Shown: positions 22,422 to 33,418, numbered from the stretch's first letter. The stretch is DNA of 64,000 nucleotides from Pogonophryne albipinna (GCA_028583405.1 CM053247.1:12578063-12642062), one strand, 5' to 3'. The notes: generated from the sequence alone by a model not told the origin. Translations and numbers: made by a program.

Positions 22422-24202
22422 TCACTGCTTAATTGGAGGACTGTCCCCCACGTCGATATCATGCTCCACGAGAGTTGTGCGTGATGGCGTATCGCCGAAC
22501 AGTACCACAAACTTCCCAATTAAAGCCGCCAATTCATCTCTCTGTGCTGCCGGTAAGTGACTCAACAAGCGAACCAATTGGCATAACGACTCCGAATTCC
22601 TCAGCCTACCAGACATAACAGGTTCATCTGGTGCCTTAACATCACACTCCTCAGCCAACCCTTGATCTGAAAGCACAGAATCAACCATCATCATGTGGCC
22701 CACACCCAACTTTTTAGCCATGAAGCTATCCCCAACGGTATCACGAACATAGTACGGTTTCAGGAGGTTGACGTGACACAGTTGAGACAACGTCCTCCGA
22801 TTTGGAGTAGCAATCAAGTAATTTTGATCTGACACTTTACTCTCAACAGTGTACGGGCCGGCAAACTTGGCTTTGAATGGTGAGACCTGCAGTGGCATTA
22901 AAGCCAACCCTGGGCTGAATTCACGATACTCTGCTTTACGGTCATAGAGTCTCTTCATATTAGCCTGAGCACCAGCTAAATTTTTCCTTGCCATTTCCAC
23001 CGCTACATACAGGCGATGACGAAAGCCCTGTACATAGTCCACTAAATTTTTAGGTGGCTCACCCTCAACCAAACCATCCAGGAGAACAGATAACACACCA
23101 CGCACCTTATGCCCAAAGACCAAATTGTTAGGGCTGAACCCTGTACTTTCCTGAACGACTTCCCTGGACGCCAACATGAGCCATGGAAGTCCCTCCTCCC
23201 AGTCCTTCCCCATTTCCATACAATAAGCACGAAACATGGACTTCAATGTTTGATGAAACCGCTCTAGCGCCCCCTGGCTTTGGGCATGGTAAGCCGACGC
23301 ACGGTTATGCCTGACCCCCAGCTGCTGTAGGATCTGTTTGAACATATGGGAAGTAAAGTTGGTACCCTGGTCGCTTTGAATCACACGTGGGATCCCAAAT
23401 GTGGAGATGAACTGGGTTAAAGCCCTAACTACTGGCTTCACTGAAATGGAGCGCAAGGGAAACGCTGCAGGATACCTTGTAGTCTGGCACATTATAGTAA
23501 GCATGTACGCACAACCGGACTTAGATGGAGGCAACGGCCCCACACAATCTATGATCAAATGCTCAAAAGGTTGACCAAGGGCTGGAATGGGACTGAGGGT
23601 TGCAGGCTTCACCACCTGACTTGGTTTACCAGTGAACTGACATATGTGGCATGCTTTAATATAACTTGCAACATCGCGCTTTAACCGAGGCCAGCAAAAA
23701 AATGGCGTAGGACACGGTCATAGGTTTTTTTTATCCCCAAATGTCCACCACTATCATGCGCAGTTTGCAATATCACATCACGAAAGCTACTCGGCACCAC
23801 CACCTGAAAAATTGCCTCCCCCACAGCATCACCAACACAGGGCACCCACTTACGCACCAGCAAGTCCCCCTGAACAAAGTAACCCTGGGCTATGTCTCTG
23901 ACCTTCTCTGCCGGCAACAACTCAGTCCACAGAGCAGAAAGAGATGAATCGTCCTTCTGACTCCTGACCCAGTCCTCCTTTGACACCGACGAAGGGAGAT
24001 CAGGCAGTGAGACCACATGTACCACATTACTTTTGCTACACTCCGAAACATGTGGGTCAGCAGACATTTTACGGCTCTGTGCACGTGTCACAGCACAAAC
24101 TGGAAACACACTTGGAAACTGCAAACCACTCTCATCTGGCTCCCCAGATGCCACCGGCCTGGAAACCACCACAGGCGGTGGCACACCAGCCCCACACAGC
24201 AC
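22422..24202 (-). pseudogene. Gmr1-like element 1 integrase, frameshifted
   Basis: The N-terminal zinc-binding region is recognisable at the end of the 24,202-23,681 frame (HDSGGHLGIKKTYDRVLRHFF). A one-base change near 23,690 breaks it, and the second frame starts at 23,615. That frame holds the catalytic core, with the DDE residues in IIDCVGPLP, IQSDQGTNF and QSQGALERFHQ, followed by a C-terminal domain ending in PNRRTLSQLCHVNLLKPYY. The same frame continues into the linker (GRLRNSESLCQL and EHDIDVGDSPPIKQ) that precedes reverse transcriptase, showing directly that integrase is upstream of reverse transcriptase in one polyprotein. Confidence 0.9.
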
Positions 24203-24713
24203 TACCAGCGAGATCGTTGCCCAAAATCATATGTATCCCATCAAGTGGCAACGCGGGACGCACGCCGATAGACACAACTCCCCGCACCAGCTCGCAATCC
24301 AGCACTATTGTATGCCGTGGCACAGGGATCAAGCCCATCTCCATGCCCCTCATCAGCACAAAATCCCCCGTTTCTGTCTCTGACGAAAAAGGCAACACTG
24401 ACTCAACAATGAATGAGTATCTAGCCGCTGTATCACGCAACACATTAATCGGCACATATTTGTCACTACCGACTACTGATACAACAGCTTCAGTGATGAA
24501 CGTCTCAAAACCAGAACCCGCATCCGGGTCGGCACAAACCGGCTTCTTATCAGACACCATGCCAGAGCCTACACCCAACGGTTTTTTATCCAACACGGCA
24601 GAACAACACATGGCTGGAGCATGTGGTGACAAACGAGGCTTCCCCTTAGTTTCCAGCAACGGACACTGCTCCTTCCAAGGACCCCCTCCTCTGCAATAAT
24701 GACATAGGTCCAC
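24132..24713 (-). pseudogene. Gmr1-like element 1 zinc knuckle and protease region
   Basis: The frame begins at an altered zinc knuckle (CHYCRGGGPWKEQC), where the histidine of a CCHC motif is not at the expected place. It then has an aspartic-protease-like stretch with LRDTAARYSFI (element 2 has LRDTGGSQSVI in the same position). Loss of the DTGG/DSG signature after the catalytic aspartate suggests decay. GMEMGLIPVP and ILGNDLAG align with GIEMGYVPRP and LMGNDIAG of element 2. Confidence 0.75.
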
Positions 24714-25408
24714 TTCCCTCGGGTCGCCCAGTACCTACAATGAGCTCACAAAGACCGTCAAAACTTGCAACCTTTGCTGCCGCGCACCACCGCTGAAAAT
24801 GAGAAGTTAAATCACGGATAAACTCCACATGTGTCTGCTTATCTCCCTTGACCCAACTTCTGAACCTTTGACGATACGCTTCAGGAACCAGTTCATAAGA
24901 CTTCAACACCGCTGATTTTACTCTATCATAGTCCAAAGCATTTTCGCCACAAACAGCTGAATAACAGCACTCCGAATCTGACCAGTTTCTTGCCTCTGCT
25001 ATGCGTTCAAATAGAGTGAAAAAAATGTCCGGGTCACGCTCATTGAACTTTGGCACTAATCGCAAGTAAGAAATGATATCGCCACTGCCTGATGCAGACC
25101 TATCACCACCATCCTCCCCTGGAGAAAACTTGCCCTCTCCCATCAGCCTTAATCTAGCATGTTCCACCTCACATTTCATCTTTTCCACCTCCAGCACCTT
25201 CTCCACCTCTAAACGCTTCTCTATCTCCTGCTGCCGTAACCTCAACTTCTCCTGCTCAAACTGCATGGACAGTTTTAATGTCATGTTTCCGCTTGCTCCC
25301 CACAACAGCAATGTCATAGTGCTCTGCTATTTCGACCAACTGCGCCTTCTGGCAATTATCTAAGAAAGACACTGAGGGCGCATCCACAAACGCTGACAAA
25401 GAAGTCAT
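24646..25408 (-). pseudogene. Gmr1-like element 1 gag, frameshifted and internally deleted
   Basis: An ATG at 25,408 opens a frame with a SAP-like helix-turn-helix (LDNCQKAQLVEIAEHYDIAV), comparable with element 2's N-terminus. A frame change near 25,260 moves to a coiled-coil, charged stretch (QEIEKRLEVEKVLEVEKMKC) and a capsid-like region (LVPKFNERDPDIFFTLFERI, ELVPEAYRQRFRSWVKGDKQ, HVEFIRDL). After about 24,735 the sequence jumps into unrelated residues and then to the zinc knuckle in another frame, so part of the capsid C-terminus appears deleted. Confidence 0.78.
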
Positions 25409-25977
25409 AATAGCCAATCAGAAAGCAAAGTACTAAACTGCCAACACGCATGGGCATAAGATTAACCCAACAGAGAATTTCCCCCTAACTACCTAAACAA
25501 AATCTTCCTAATCTCACCTAGTCTTCATGTGGCTTGCGGTGGGTAATTACGCACTGGAATCCGGCGGAGTTATGGAGTGACCTGCACGCAGGTAACACCA
25601 AGAACTCACGCGAACGTGCCCCAGAGACAGCTGTCCGAAAACAGCTGACACTAACCACGTCGCCACAACACTATGAAAAAAACAAAAAAACAGACGTAAC
25701 CCAAGGGGAAACGCCACTTAAGCCTAGCGGGGAAAAACTCTTTTACAAAAGCGTAACAAACAGCAACATCTTACCTTCTGATTGGCACACAAAACCTGAC
25801 GACATGTCAAACACTACAGCTTCCTAAAACCCAAAAGACATGATGTGTCCCCCAAATAGCAGCGACAAGCCAGCACACAGCTGGACCACAACAATGAATC
25901 AGCTGCTCAATGACACCATGTGCTCTGAGCACTACACAAACTTTTTAAACAAATAACCCGTTGGACGAGCCCCCATT

Positions 25978-26267
25978 TGTTGCGACCTGGCTCAAAAGGC
26001 CACAACAAAAAGGAGACACAACATGTCAACGGGTAGGTAAAGGTGTTTATTTGCACCACACTGTTCAAGTCAACTCATGGTTCATACTCATCAGAGCCGG
26101 GTGCCTGCAGGAAAAAGCAGAGAGAGACCAGACAGGAGCAGAGAGGCTTTAAAATAGCTGCAGAGCACCAGACCCAGGTGCCCTGAGTTACTGCAATCAG
26201 TGCGATCAATGCAGCCAAGACAGGACAGCCACACCCTCTCCGCTGATGAACCCACGGGTGCATCACA
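25978..26267 (-). repeat. 5' LTR of Gmr1-like element 1
   Basis: It is a 290-bp copy of 20,824-21,113. Five substitutions were counted by eye, suggesting a fairly recent insertion (inference). Confidence 0.93.
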
Positions 26268-26272
26268 AATAG

Positions 26273-27324
26273 TATTTCTTCTCTTCTCTGAGAAACAAGG
26301 GTATAAAAAGAACAGCCAAAAACAGAGGAAGAGAGGCACAACGTGACTACGTAAATGCACTCTCCTAAATATTAAACGAGTAAGAGGTGAAGAAACACAA
26401 AGCCAGAAATTGAAATGAAAAGGCACCATCATGCTTCCCCTTAGAATAGGGTGGAAATTATGAAGACCCAAATTATGAAGAGGGGACATGGGATACTAGT
26501 GAAGAGGGACAACAGTGAAAAGGCCCAACGTATCCAACGTACTAGCACTCTCCAAAGAGACAGAAAGTCAAAGTATACGCTGAGGGCACAACGTGACTAC
26601 GTAAATGCACTCTCCTGTATAAATTAGTTCAAGGGAAAGGGGGTGAAAAACTAAACTAATCAAAAGAAGGAAGTAGAGAGGCCTAAATGCCCTCTCCTAG
26701 ATTCAGGTAAAGGAAAGAACTGGGGAACAAACAAGTACAGGAGGAAAGGCCCAACAAGTCAACGTCAACACACTCTCCTTGAATACTTCAAGGTAAACGG
26801 GGTAGGAAGAATATAGTAAGAAACAGAGCTGAAAAGGCGTCCAAGAACGCTTTCCCTCTAGTCCAGGGTGAAAATGTAGGATAAGAAACAGCGATAGAGA
26901 GCACAACAACCTATCTCTTCGTCAGATGCACTCACCCGGCTGGATAAGCGACTCTGTGCCCCATCCCCCTCTACCGGACCTTAGATCCGCAGAGGGAGAG
27001 GGGAGGGACCAACCCCAAGGGGGGGTTTAGGGTTATAAAAGAAAACCCCGCAGAGATCCAAAAATGGATGAAGAAGTAATTACAAAACGGTTTATAAAAC
27101 CAAGAGGTTATTCCTCATATTTCTAAAATGTTCTAATCTAATTCAGGGTTATACCTACTCAGCTCCAAGCAACAAGACGTAGCAACCAGTCAGTCCAGTC
27201 AGAACCTTCTCTAAGGTCTCCTCACCCCCAACCTACTAATCATAAAAAACTGAAACCCCATAAAACCCCAATAATATTAATAACATTTAATAATATTACA
27301 AATAGTATCAATTCTGTGGATAAC
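26273..27324 (-). repeat. Diverged tandem repeats in probable LINE 3' UTR
   Basis: Related words recur with irregular spacing of about 60-110 bp: CACAACGTGACTACGTAAATGCACTCTCCT at about 26,336 and 26,586 (period near 250), and CCTAAATGCCCTCTCCTAG and CAACACACTCTCCTTGAA further on. No open frame of note. It may be the continuation of LINE sequence interrupted by the Gypsy element, or a separate tandem block. Confidence 0.45.
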
Positions 27325-30257
27325 TAAATAAATAAATAATTAAACAAAAGCCAGAGAGAAAAAGTGAGTTTTAAGTGTTGATTTAAAAACCCCCAGGGTC
27401 TGGGCCGACCTCACATGGAGGGGCAAAGTATTCCAGAGCCGAGGGCCAGCCGCTGCGAAAGCTCGATGCCCTCGGGTTTTAAGCCTGGTCTTAGGCACTA
27501 TCAACAGCAGCTAATCAGCCGACCTTAAGGCTCTGCCTGGGGTGTAGCGATGGAGGAGTTCGGCTATATAGGCAGGAGCCAGCCCATTTAGGGCTTTGAA
27601 AACAAATAAAAGGAGTTTAAAATCTATTCTGAACCGAACTGGAAGCCAGTGCAATGAAGCCAGAATTGGGGTGATATGGTCACGCTTTTTATGGCCAGTA
27701 AGAATACGTGCAGCTGCATTCTGAACTAGCTGGAGGCGTCTAATTGAGGCCTGATCCATACCCACATACAGAGCATTGCAGTAATCCAGTCTCGAGGTAA
27801 CAAAGGCGTTAATAACCCTTTCTAGGTCTTTAAAAGATAAAAACGACTTGGTCTTAGCCAATAGTCGTATTTTGAAAAAGCAGGTCTTGACTACAGTGCT
27901 AACCTGCTTATCAAATTTAAAGGCGCTGTTGAAGGTCACTCCAAGGTTCATGACAGAGGGGAGGATATTTTTATTGAGGGAGCCCAGAATATCAACCGGG
28001 GAGACTGTTGGTTGGGGTCCAAAAAAGATGACCTCGGTCTTGCTCTCATTGAGGGTAAGGAAGTTTTGGCTCAGCCAGGATTTAATCTCTATTAAGCAGT
28101 CCTTCAACTGCTGTAGTGAGTTGGAATTTTGATTGAGAGGCAGATACATCTGTACATCATCAGCGTAACAATTGAAAGGCATATTATGTTTTGTGAGAAT
28201 TGAACCTAGGGGCAGTATATACAATAGGAAAAGGATGGTGCCCAGAATCGAGCCTTGGGGAACCCCACAGGTAAGAGGGGCTTTGGCAGAGGAGAAGACA
28301 CCTAGCTGCACTGAGAAGCTACGGTCCGTCAGGTAAGACCTAAACCATGCAAGAGCAGAGCCTATAATACCTGCGGACTGTTCAAGCCGTGACAACAGGA
28401 TACTATGATCCACAGTGTCAAAGGCAGCAGTTAAGTCTAACAGCACCAAGACAGCTGGGCTGCCTGAATCGGCGGATAAGAGCAGATCATTAAAAACTGT
28501 TAAAAGGGCTGTTTCAGTGCTATGCATAGGTTTAAAGCCAGACTGACATTTTTCGTGGATGCCATGCGTGGTTAAAAACGACTGCAGCTGGGCGTAGACT
28601 ACTCGCTCCAAAGCTTTAGATAAAAAGGGTAGCTGGGAGATAGGCCTGAAATTTGCGAGAATGGAGGGATCGAGATTTTTCTTTTTAAGTAGTGGCTTAA
28701 CCACGGCATGTTTGAAGGCAGCTGGGACACATCCTGAGCTAAGAGAGGTGTTTACAAGCAATAAAACACTTGCTCCAACTGATTCAAAAACATCTCTAAG
28801 GAAGCGAGAGGGAATGCTGTCTAAGATACAGTTTGTCGGCCGCAGGTGCTTGACTACTTCCGAGAGAGAAGAGAGGGATACAGGCTCAAAGTGGTCGAGG
28901 ACAGCAGGGCACAGAAAGGGAGCAGGATCTGGGGTAGCACTAGTATAGACTAGCCTTAGAGCAGATACTTTTTCGATAAAAAATGTAAGAAATGTATCGC
29001 AGAGAGTAGTTGATGGCACAATTGGAGAAGCATCACAAGGATTAATGATCGAATTGAGGACATTAAGAAGAACTTGAGGTTTATGGCTGTTTTTGGAGAT
29101 TAACAGAGAAATATACTCTGTTTTGGCTGCTTTAACTGCCGTCTGATATTCGGAAAGGCAAGCACGAAGAATTTCTAAGGAGACATGAAGTTTATCCTTT
29201 TTCCATTTTCTCTCTGCACGCCTACAAGCGCGTCTAAAAGCGCGAGTACAATCATTGAGCCACGGCTCTGAGAGAACTTTGTTGCGTCTAAGCGTAAAAG
29301 GAGCAACGGAATCCAGTATTAGTGTGCATGTCGAATCAAACAAAGAGATAAGCTCATCCGCACTAAAAGCACAGTTCACCTCTAATTTACAAATCGGATA
29401 AGTATTAAAAGCATCTGAAAACTGTGAGGCAGTCAAGGGGTTAATTGAACGCAGACAACGCACAGGAGCACATGATTCGACTCCTACAGAAGGGATTGAG
29501 GTTGTAAACAGAACCGGTAAATGGTCTGAGATACGCGTTCCTGCACAGATTTCATCCACAGAGATAGACAATCCAAACGATAATACTAAGTCTAAGGTGT
29601 GTCCTTTATCATGTGTTGGGCCAGCCACAGACTGAATGAGACCGAAAGAGTCGAGGAGGTTTAAAAAATCCCTAACCAGAGGTTTAGACTTGCAGCACAC
29701 ATGGACATTAAAGTCTCCGCAGATCAAAACACGATCATATTTCACCATGATCCCGGACAGAAAGTCAGAAAAGTCAGTTATAAAATCATTATTGTACTTT
29801 GGCGGACGATACACGACTGCGCAGAGTATAGGCGAGGCTAGGTTCAGCTCAAAAAGCTGCAACTCGAAGCTAGCATAGCTAGTTACTGGGTGAAGCAAAC
29901 GGCATTGGAGATTAGCTCTATGCGTGGATAAGTCACGGAAGAAGCCGTCAGGTGTGCTTTTTGATGGACGAGCGCGCCACCACGCTTTCCCCGTCGCCTA
30001 AAGGGCTTTCGGTGAGGCAGGATGCAGGGCAACCGGCGCAGGTAGGTGGGAATATCTGACAGTAGAGGGGGGGGGGGAGTCGATTTACGGTTGCCAGATA
30101 TAGGTTTGGGCAGCAGTATAAACTCCAGTGAGGGTCTTAGGTGGAGGAGAGCTTGGCGATCATAGACAAGCAGAGCAGGGACATTCTGACAAACATAAAA
30201 CAAAAACAGGATAGCTAAAGGCAGAGAGCTGAGGGAGCGGCATGCCGACACAGGCGC
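27325..30257 (-). mobile_element. L2-like LINE with 795-codon ORF
   Basis: It lies on the minus strand. The low end has an AAATAAATAAATAAT tail region. The 5' edge at 30,257 (GGCGCC on the minus strand) abuts the terminal 34 bp of repeat R copy B. The family differs from the LINE at 10.6 and 16.8 kb (only moderate similarity in reverse transcriptase). Confidence 0.8.
27511..29898 (-). CDS. L2-like reverse transcriptase polyprotein, ORF intact but endonuclease N-terminus deleted
   Basis: The single 795-codon frame has no internal stop. It starts within the endonuclease (VVYRPPKYN, LICGDFNVHV, ISDHLPVLF). It continues through a connector and then the reverse transcriptase (FKHAVVKPLLKKKNLDPS, NFRPISQLPFLSK, HSTETALLTVF, LDLTAAFDTVDHSILL, CGVPQGSILG, catalytic YADD in NCYADDVQMYL). 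It ends with the conserved C-terminal region (LDYCNALYVG, NAAARIL, HITPILASLHWLPV, LNGLAPAYI). The first catalytic parts of an APE endonuclease (the N-terminal asparagine and ETWL glutamate motifs) are missing because the preceding frame jumps in from the 5' region. The protein might keep polymerase activity but should not nick DNA. I chose the start as the first Met after the deletion junction; the true start would lie upstream. Confidence 0.82.
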   Translation of the reverse strand: MLHPVTSYASFELQLFELNLASPILCAVVYRPPKYNNDFITDFSDFLSGIMVKYDRVLICGDFNVHVCCKSKPLVRDFLNLLDSFGLIQSVAGPTHDKGHTLDLVLSFGLSISVDEICAGTRISDHLPVLFTTSIPSVGVESCAPVRCLRSINPLTASQFSDAFNTYPICKLEVNCAFSADELISLFDSTCTLILDSVAPFTLRRNKVLSEPWLNDCTRAFRRACRRAERKWKKDKLHVSLEILRACLSEYQTAVKAAKTEYISLLISKNSHKPQVLLNVLNSIINPCDASPIVPSTTLCDTFLTFFIEKVSALRLVYTSATPDPAPFLCPAVLDHFEPVSLSSLSEVVKHLRPTNCILDSIPSRFLRDVFESVGASVLLLVNTSLSSGCVPAAFKHAVVKPLLKKKNLDPSILANFRPISQLPFLSKALERVVYAQLQSFLTTHGIHEKCQSGFKPMHSTETALLTVFNDLLLSADSGSPAVLVLLDLTAAFDTVDHSILLSRLEQSAGIIGSALAWFRSYLTDRSFSVQLGVFSSAKAPLTCGVPQGSILGTILFLLYILPLGSILTKHNMPFNCYADDVQMYLPLNQNSNSLQQLKDCLIEIKSWLSQNFLTLNESKTEVIFFGPQPTVSPVDILGSLNKNILPSVMNLGVTFNSAFKFDKQVSTVVKTCFFKIRLLAKTKSFLSFKDLERVINAFVTSRLDYCNALYVGMDQASIRRLQLVQNAAARILTGHKKRDHITPILASLHWLPVRFRIDFKLLLFVFKALNGLAPAYIAELLHRYTPGRALRSAD

Positions 30258-30263
30258 CAACAT
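29883..30263 (-). pseudogene. 5' leader/N-terminal region of the L2-like LINE
   Basis: The 126-codon frame has a basic stretch (HRKPFRRRGKRGGALV) and RQALLHLRPSLEFI, a recognisable leader of fish L2-type LINEs. It changes frame at about 29,900, where HPVTSYASFELQLFELN begins in the next frame. The expected DNA between this leader and the mid-endonuclease is absent, probably a few hundred bases. Confidence 0.65.
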
Positions 30264-30438
30264 GTGACGGGTTGGGTGTGAGAACGTGTTGCCTCATCAC
30301 TCCACCGCTCCCATGTTTTTTTTACTGCGGTCAAGCCAGCCTCCACTCGGGAAAACTTGGTCAAGCCAGCGTGATATTGCGGTGCGCGAATATCCTATGC
30401 ATTACGGTAGAATCCTGGAAACACTGCCTCTGTGTTTA

Positions 30439-30885
30439 GATGAGAATAAAACAAAAACTGTCCAGTATCAAAGACTCACCTCACTCCAGGGTGATAGCAG
30501 GACACCCCATCTAGTCACCTAGAAAAAATCAGGACATTCTGATGTACAGTTTCAAAATAAAAGACCTTTGAAGTCTCATATAAGAGCTATCATCCCTGTT
30601 TTCAGATGAGAATAAAACAAAAACTGTCCAGTATCAAAGACTCATCTCACTCCAGGGTAATAGCAGGACACCCCATCTAGTCACTCAGAAAGAATCAGGA
30701 CATTCTGATGTGCAGTTTCAAAATAAAAGACCTTTGAAGTCTCATATATGAGCTATCATCCCTGTTTTTAGATGAGAATAAAACAAAAACTGTCCAGTAT
30801 CAAAGACTCATCTCACTCCAGGGTGATAGCAGGAAACCCCATCTAGTCACTTAGAAAAAATCAGGACATTCTGAATGTCATGATT
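30439..30885. repeat. 166-bp tandem repeat, about 2.7 copies
   Basis: Units start at 30,439, 30,605 and 30,771 with GATGAGAATAAAACAAAAAC and share GTCCAGTATCAAAGACTCA, CTCCAGGGT and ATCAGGACATTCTG. The third unit is truncated. The array ends about 50 bp before the left terminus of the DNA transposon at 30,937. Confidence 0.9.
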
Positions 30886-31126
30886 GTTTCTAAGTGACTA
30901 TTCTATTTGTATGCAGCTCTGCGTGATTTTGTGGCTGGGTGATTCTCTGAATCGGGTGCCTTTTGGGTCTTCGCATTTTTTAAGAAAATACCTTAAAATA
31001 TTGCATTTTTTATCATAACATCTGGTAGAGGACTACTTAAACCTTTGAGAAAACACATTGTCCCACCTCAGGCATACAATCCCAATAATTACTAGGAGTT
31101 TCCTTCTTACAAAAAGTTGTTTGGAG

Positions 31127-31520
31127 TTCAACCCCGTCACAGACAACTTGGAGTCTGTGTGAATATGATTCAAAAAGATATTCAAGTTAATTCTTGTTGA
31201 ACCTTAATCATCAGAAGTCCCTTGTTTAGGATCACCTATGTTAAGTAGATTTTTTCTAGACAATTAGTAGACCAGTTGGCTGCAAAAGGGGATCATTAGA
31301 ACTTTATTCAACATCGGCCTTCAAATGTTATCAAAAATATGCATTCAACTTAGAATTTTGTTTAGGTTTCATATTTTGTCTGATTATCTTGTACACTGTA
31401 AACACAATACAACACCTCAAAGTTCATATTAAGTTCATATCACTAAAATATTAATACAAACCTATTAAATAACAGGGTTGAACTCAGCATGACAGGGTTG
31501 AATATGATAACAGGGTTGAA
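31127..31520. promoter_or_regulatory. Left subterminal TTCAACCC-GTCA repeats
   Basis: TTCAACCCCGTCAC at 31,127-31,140 and three inverted relatives (ACAGGGTTGAA at about 31,472, 31,492 and 31,510). The matching right cluster lies at 40,810-41,227. Clustered short words inside both ends of a DNA transposon are typical of transposase-binding sites (inference). Confidence 0.55.
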
Positions 31521-31962
31521 AGGACAACACATTTTTCTATATGGTATGGATTTATTTAGCTGAGCAATTAATGATTATGCATTCAATTAAATGGAAATTC
31601 AATTGAATTACAGCTGAACTATCAAAACATTTGATACAACATGAAGTATTTAAAATCACATTTAAAAAACATCAAGCACAAATCCATCAAAAACATGAAT
31701 GGAATGAATCTGTCCATATGGTCAGCAGTAACAACAATTCCTAATAAAATGTGCAATGTAAAATTACATTTAAAAACATCAAGCACAAATTCATAAAAAA
31801 CATGAATGGAATGAATCAGTCCATATGGTCAGCAGTAACAACAATTCCTAATAAAATGTATAATGGTAAAATGTAACTAATTTTGATTGCTAATTTGGCT
31901 ACTAATATTCAGTACATAACGTTGAACTCTGAATATTTGTTTGTGAAGTGTTGCTTCATCCT

Positions 31963-32661
31963 TTAATCAGAAAGCATGGCCCACACTTCTTCCTCAATTT
32001 CCATGTGTCGTGATGTCACAGGCTTAGGGGGTGGGATGAGCTCAAGCACATCATCAAACATATACCACAGCACATCCTCACGAACAGGCCAAAAGAACCT
32101 GTTTGGTCCGACACGATGCATGCATTTGACTTGAACTTGTGTTTCATCCACGGCTAGGATTATTCCTGGATACAAATCCTTATCGTATGTGAGCACACAC
32201 CATTACCCCAGCACCTCTGTGTCTTCCCATTGGATTTGCATTGGCCTCTGTGACACTGCCACTGGCACCTTCTTGAGAAAGCTGAAATGCTGTGTATTCC
32301 AACATTCACAGTGTAACTGCTTTTGGGTAGAGCACATACAGCTGACATCACGAGATACTATCTCTCCTGGAGCGAGAGTTACCAGCTGATGGATTTGCAT
32401 GGTTCCTGGGACTGCTGTTAGGTTTGATGGCATCCTCTCAAGTGTCTGTTCAACTGTTTCACTGTTGACAAAGAACAACTTAATCGATGTATTGGTCTCC
32501 AAAAGGGCATTGAAGAGCTCCCGTGCATCTTTGATGTCCTGACCATGGCTTATTAGCATGTCGGCAGTCCTCTTCAAGGCTGAGCCAACACCATCTGGTG
32601 CTCCCTTACCATGGCTGGCCTCAAAGAAATTGTTACGTTCCCAATTGGCTAGGGGAAACAA
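31963..32661 (-). pseudogene. Transposase-like protein, C-terminal part (downstream of the Gypsy insertion)
   Basis: On the minus strand the frame resumes after the nested LTR with FFEASHGKGAPDGVGSALKR, the third acidic motif of the catalytic region. It continues with a cysteine cluster (CMCSTQKQLHCEC) and a C-terminal module beginning YDKDLYPGIILAVDETQVQV and containing HRVGPNRFFWP and YMFDDVLELIPPPKPV. An in-frame TAA at about 32,202 interrupts it after WEDTEVLG; the reading continues WCVLTYDKDLYPG in the same frame. The SHGKG...DG(V/I)GG signature and the WP...D..Y..DV..I.PPK tail occur in many uncharacterised metazoan TE-encoded proteins (recollection of the family, not a search). The product is inactivated by the stop and by the Gypsy insertion. 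Confidence 0.75.
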
Positions 32662-33349
32662 AAGGGAAACGACACGACCAGAGTATAATTGGTATGTGTT
32701 ACCAGCGGTTTATTTGTAACTGCAAGTAAGTAAAATGATCTGCACACAAAACAGCTTGGCCCAACAACGGGTCAAGCGGTTACTATCTAACACAACGGGT
32801 CTCCAAAAGAGAGTTGCCCAGTACTATACAAAAAGAAAGAAAATCTCACTTCTAAAGTGGAAACCAAACAATAAGCAAAACCGGGGCTGTGGGAGAACAC
32901 AGCTGGTGCGGGTCTACAGGTGATAATCACCTGGATCTAAGTACAACACACACAAATGCTGGTCTACAGGTGCTAGTCACCTGGATCGAAGCAATATACA
33001 CAAGAATGCCAAACACAACGCTACTATAATACACTGCTACTCAGTGTAACTAACACAGAGCCCTACTAAACACACTTGGCAGTCTAACGAATCACACAGT
33101 ATTGTATAGTGAGAGGCTTGAGGCGTCTGTCCCATAATACAGAGTCTCCAGAATGATGTCCGTGCCCGGCCTTTGTACTCCTCCCCCGGCTGACGTGGCA
33201 GAAACGGGCGGGGATTGGATGACGTCCGTCCAATCACCGCGGATGTTGCGAGGTCGGGACGGCCAATGACAGCTGATGGACTGCACACCTCATTCACATA
33301 TACACACAAGACAGAGTTAACAGCACAAGGTGTAACAGCGGCTGTAACA
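32631..33349 (-). repeat. 3' LTR of Gmr1-like element 2
   Basis: It contains two copies of a 50-bp unit with GGTCTACAGGTG and CACCTGGATC (about 32,908-32,990); the other LTR has three. GGTTTATTTGTAAC is the complement of a poly(A)-signal-like site. It is preceded on the minus strand by AAGGGGGGGGA (33,350-33,360). Confidence 0.92.
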
Positions 33350-33418
33350 TCCCCCCCCTTAAGACACAAACCCACAGGGTTTTTGTGAACCAAAACACAA
33401 TACCCGACGAACACATCA

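Larger units (their letters stand above)
20824..26267 (-). mobile_element. Gmr1-like Ty3/Gypsy retrotransposon, 5,444 bp, complete but dead
   Basis: LTRs lie at 20,824-21,113 and 25,978-26,267 (290 bp each, five differences seen by eye) and are flanked by AATAG (20,819-20,823 and 26,268-26,272). The polypurine tract abuts 21,113. The primer-binding site is two bases from the 5' LTR: 13 bases complementary to a tRNA-Pro 3' end (TGGGGGCTCGTCC on the minus strand, 25,963-25,975). Gene order on the minus strand is gag, protease, integrase, reverse transcriptase, RNase H. In typical Ty3/Gypsy elements integrase is last; integrase before reverse transcriptase characterises the Gmr1 group first described from cod. 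The coding region is broken in several places. Confidence 0.92.
16510..30291 (+). repeat. Dispersed repeat family R, copy B, split by nested insertions
   Basis: Three host pieces are recognisable by alignment with 52,960-53,596: 16,510-16,808; 19,887-20,194; and 30,258-30,291, which ends GTGTGAGAACGTGTTG. The intervening 16,809-19,886 is a LINE. The block 20,195-30,257 is a second insertion (or several), flanked by CAACAT on both sides (20,189-20,194 and 30,258-30,263). The right terminus matches the TIR of the 50,967-53,596 element. No left TIR is seen near 16,510, so the copy is truncated on that side. Confidence 0.75.

Noticed and set aside
23980..24699. 239-codon plus-strand frame
   Set aside because: Antisense to the gag-protease-integrase region of Gmr1-like element 1; shadow frame.
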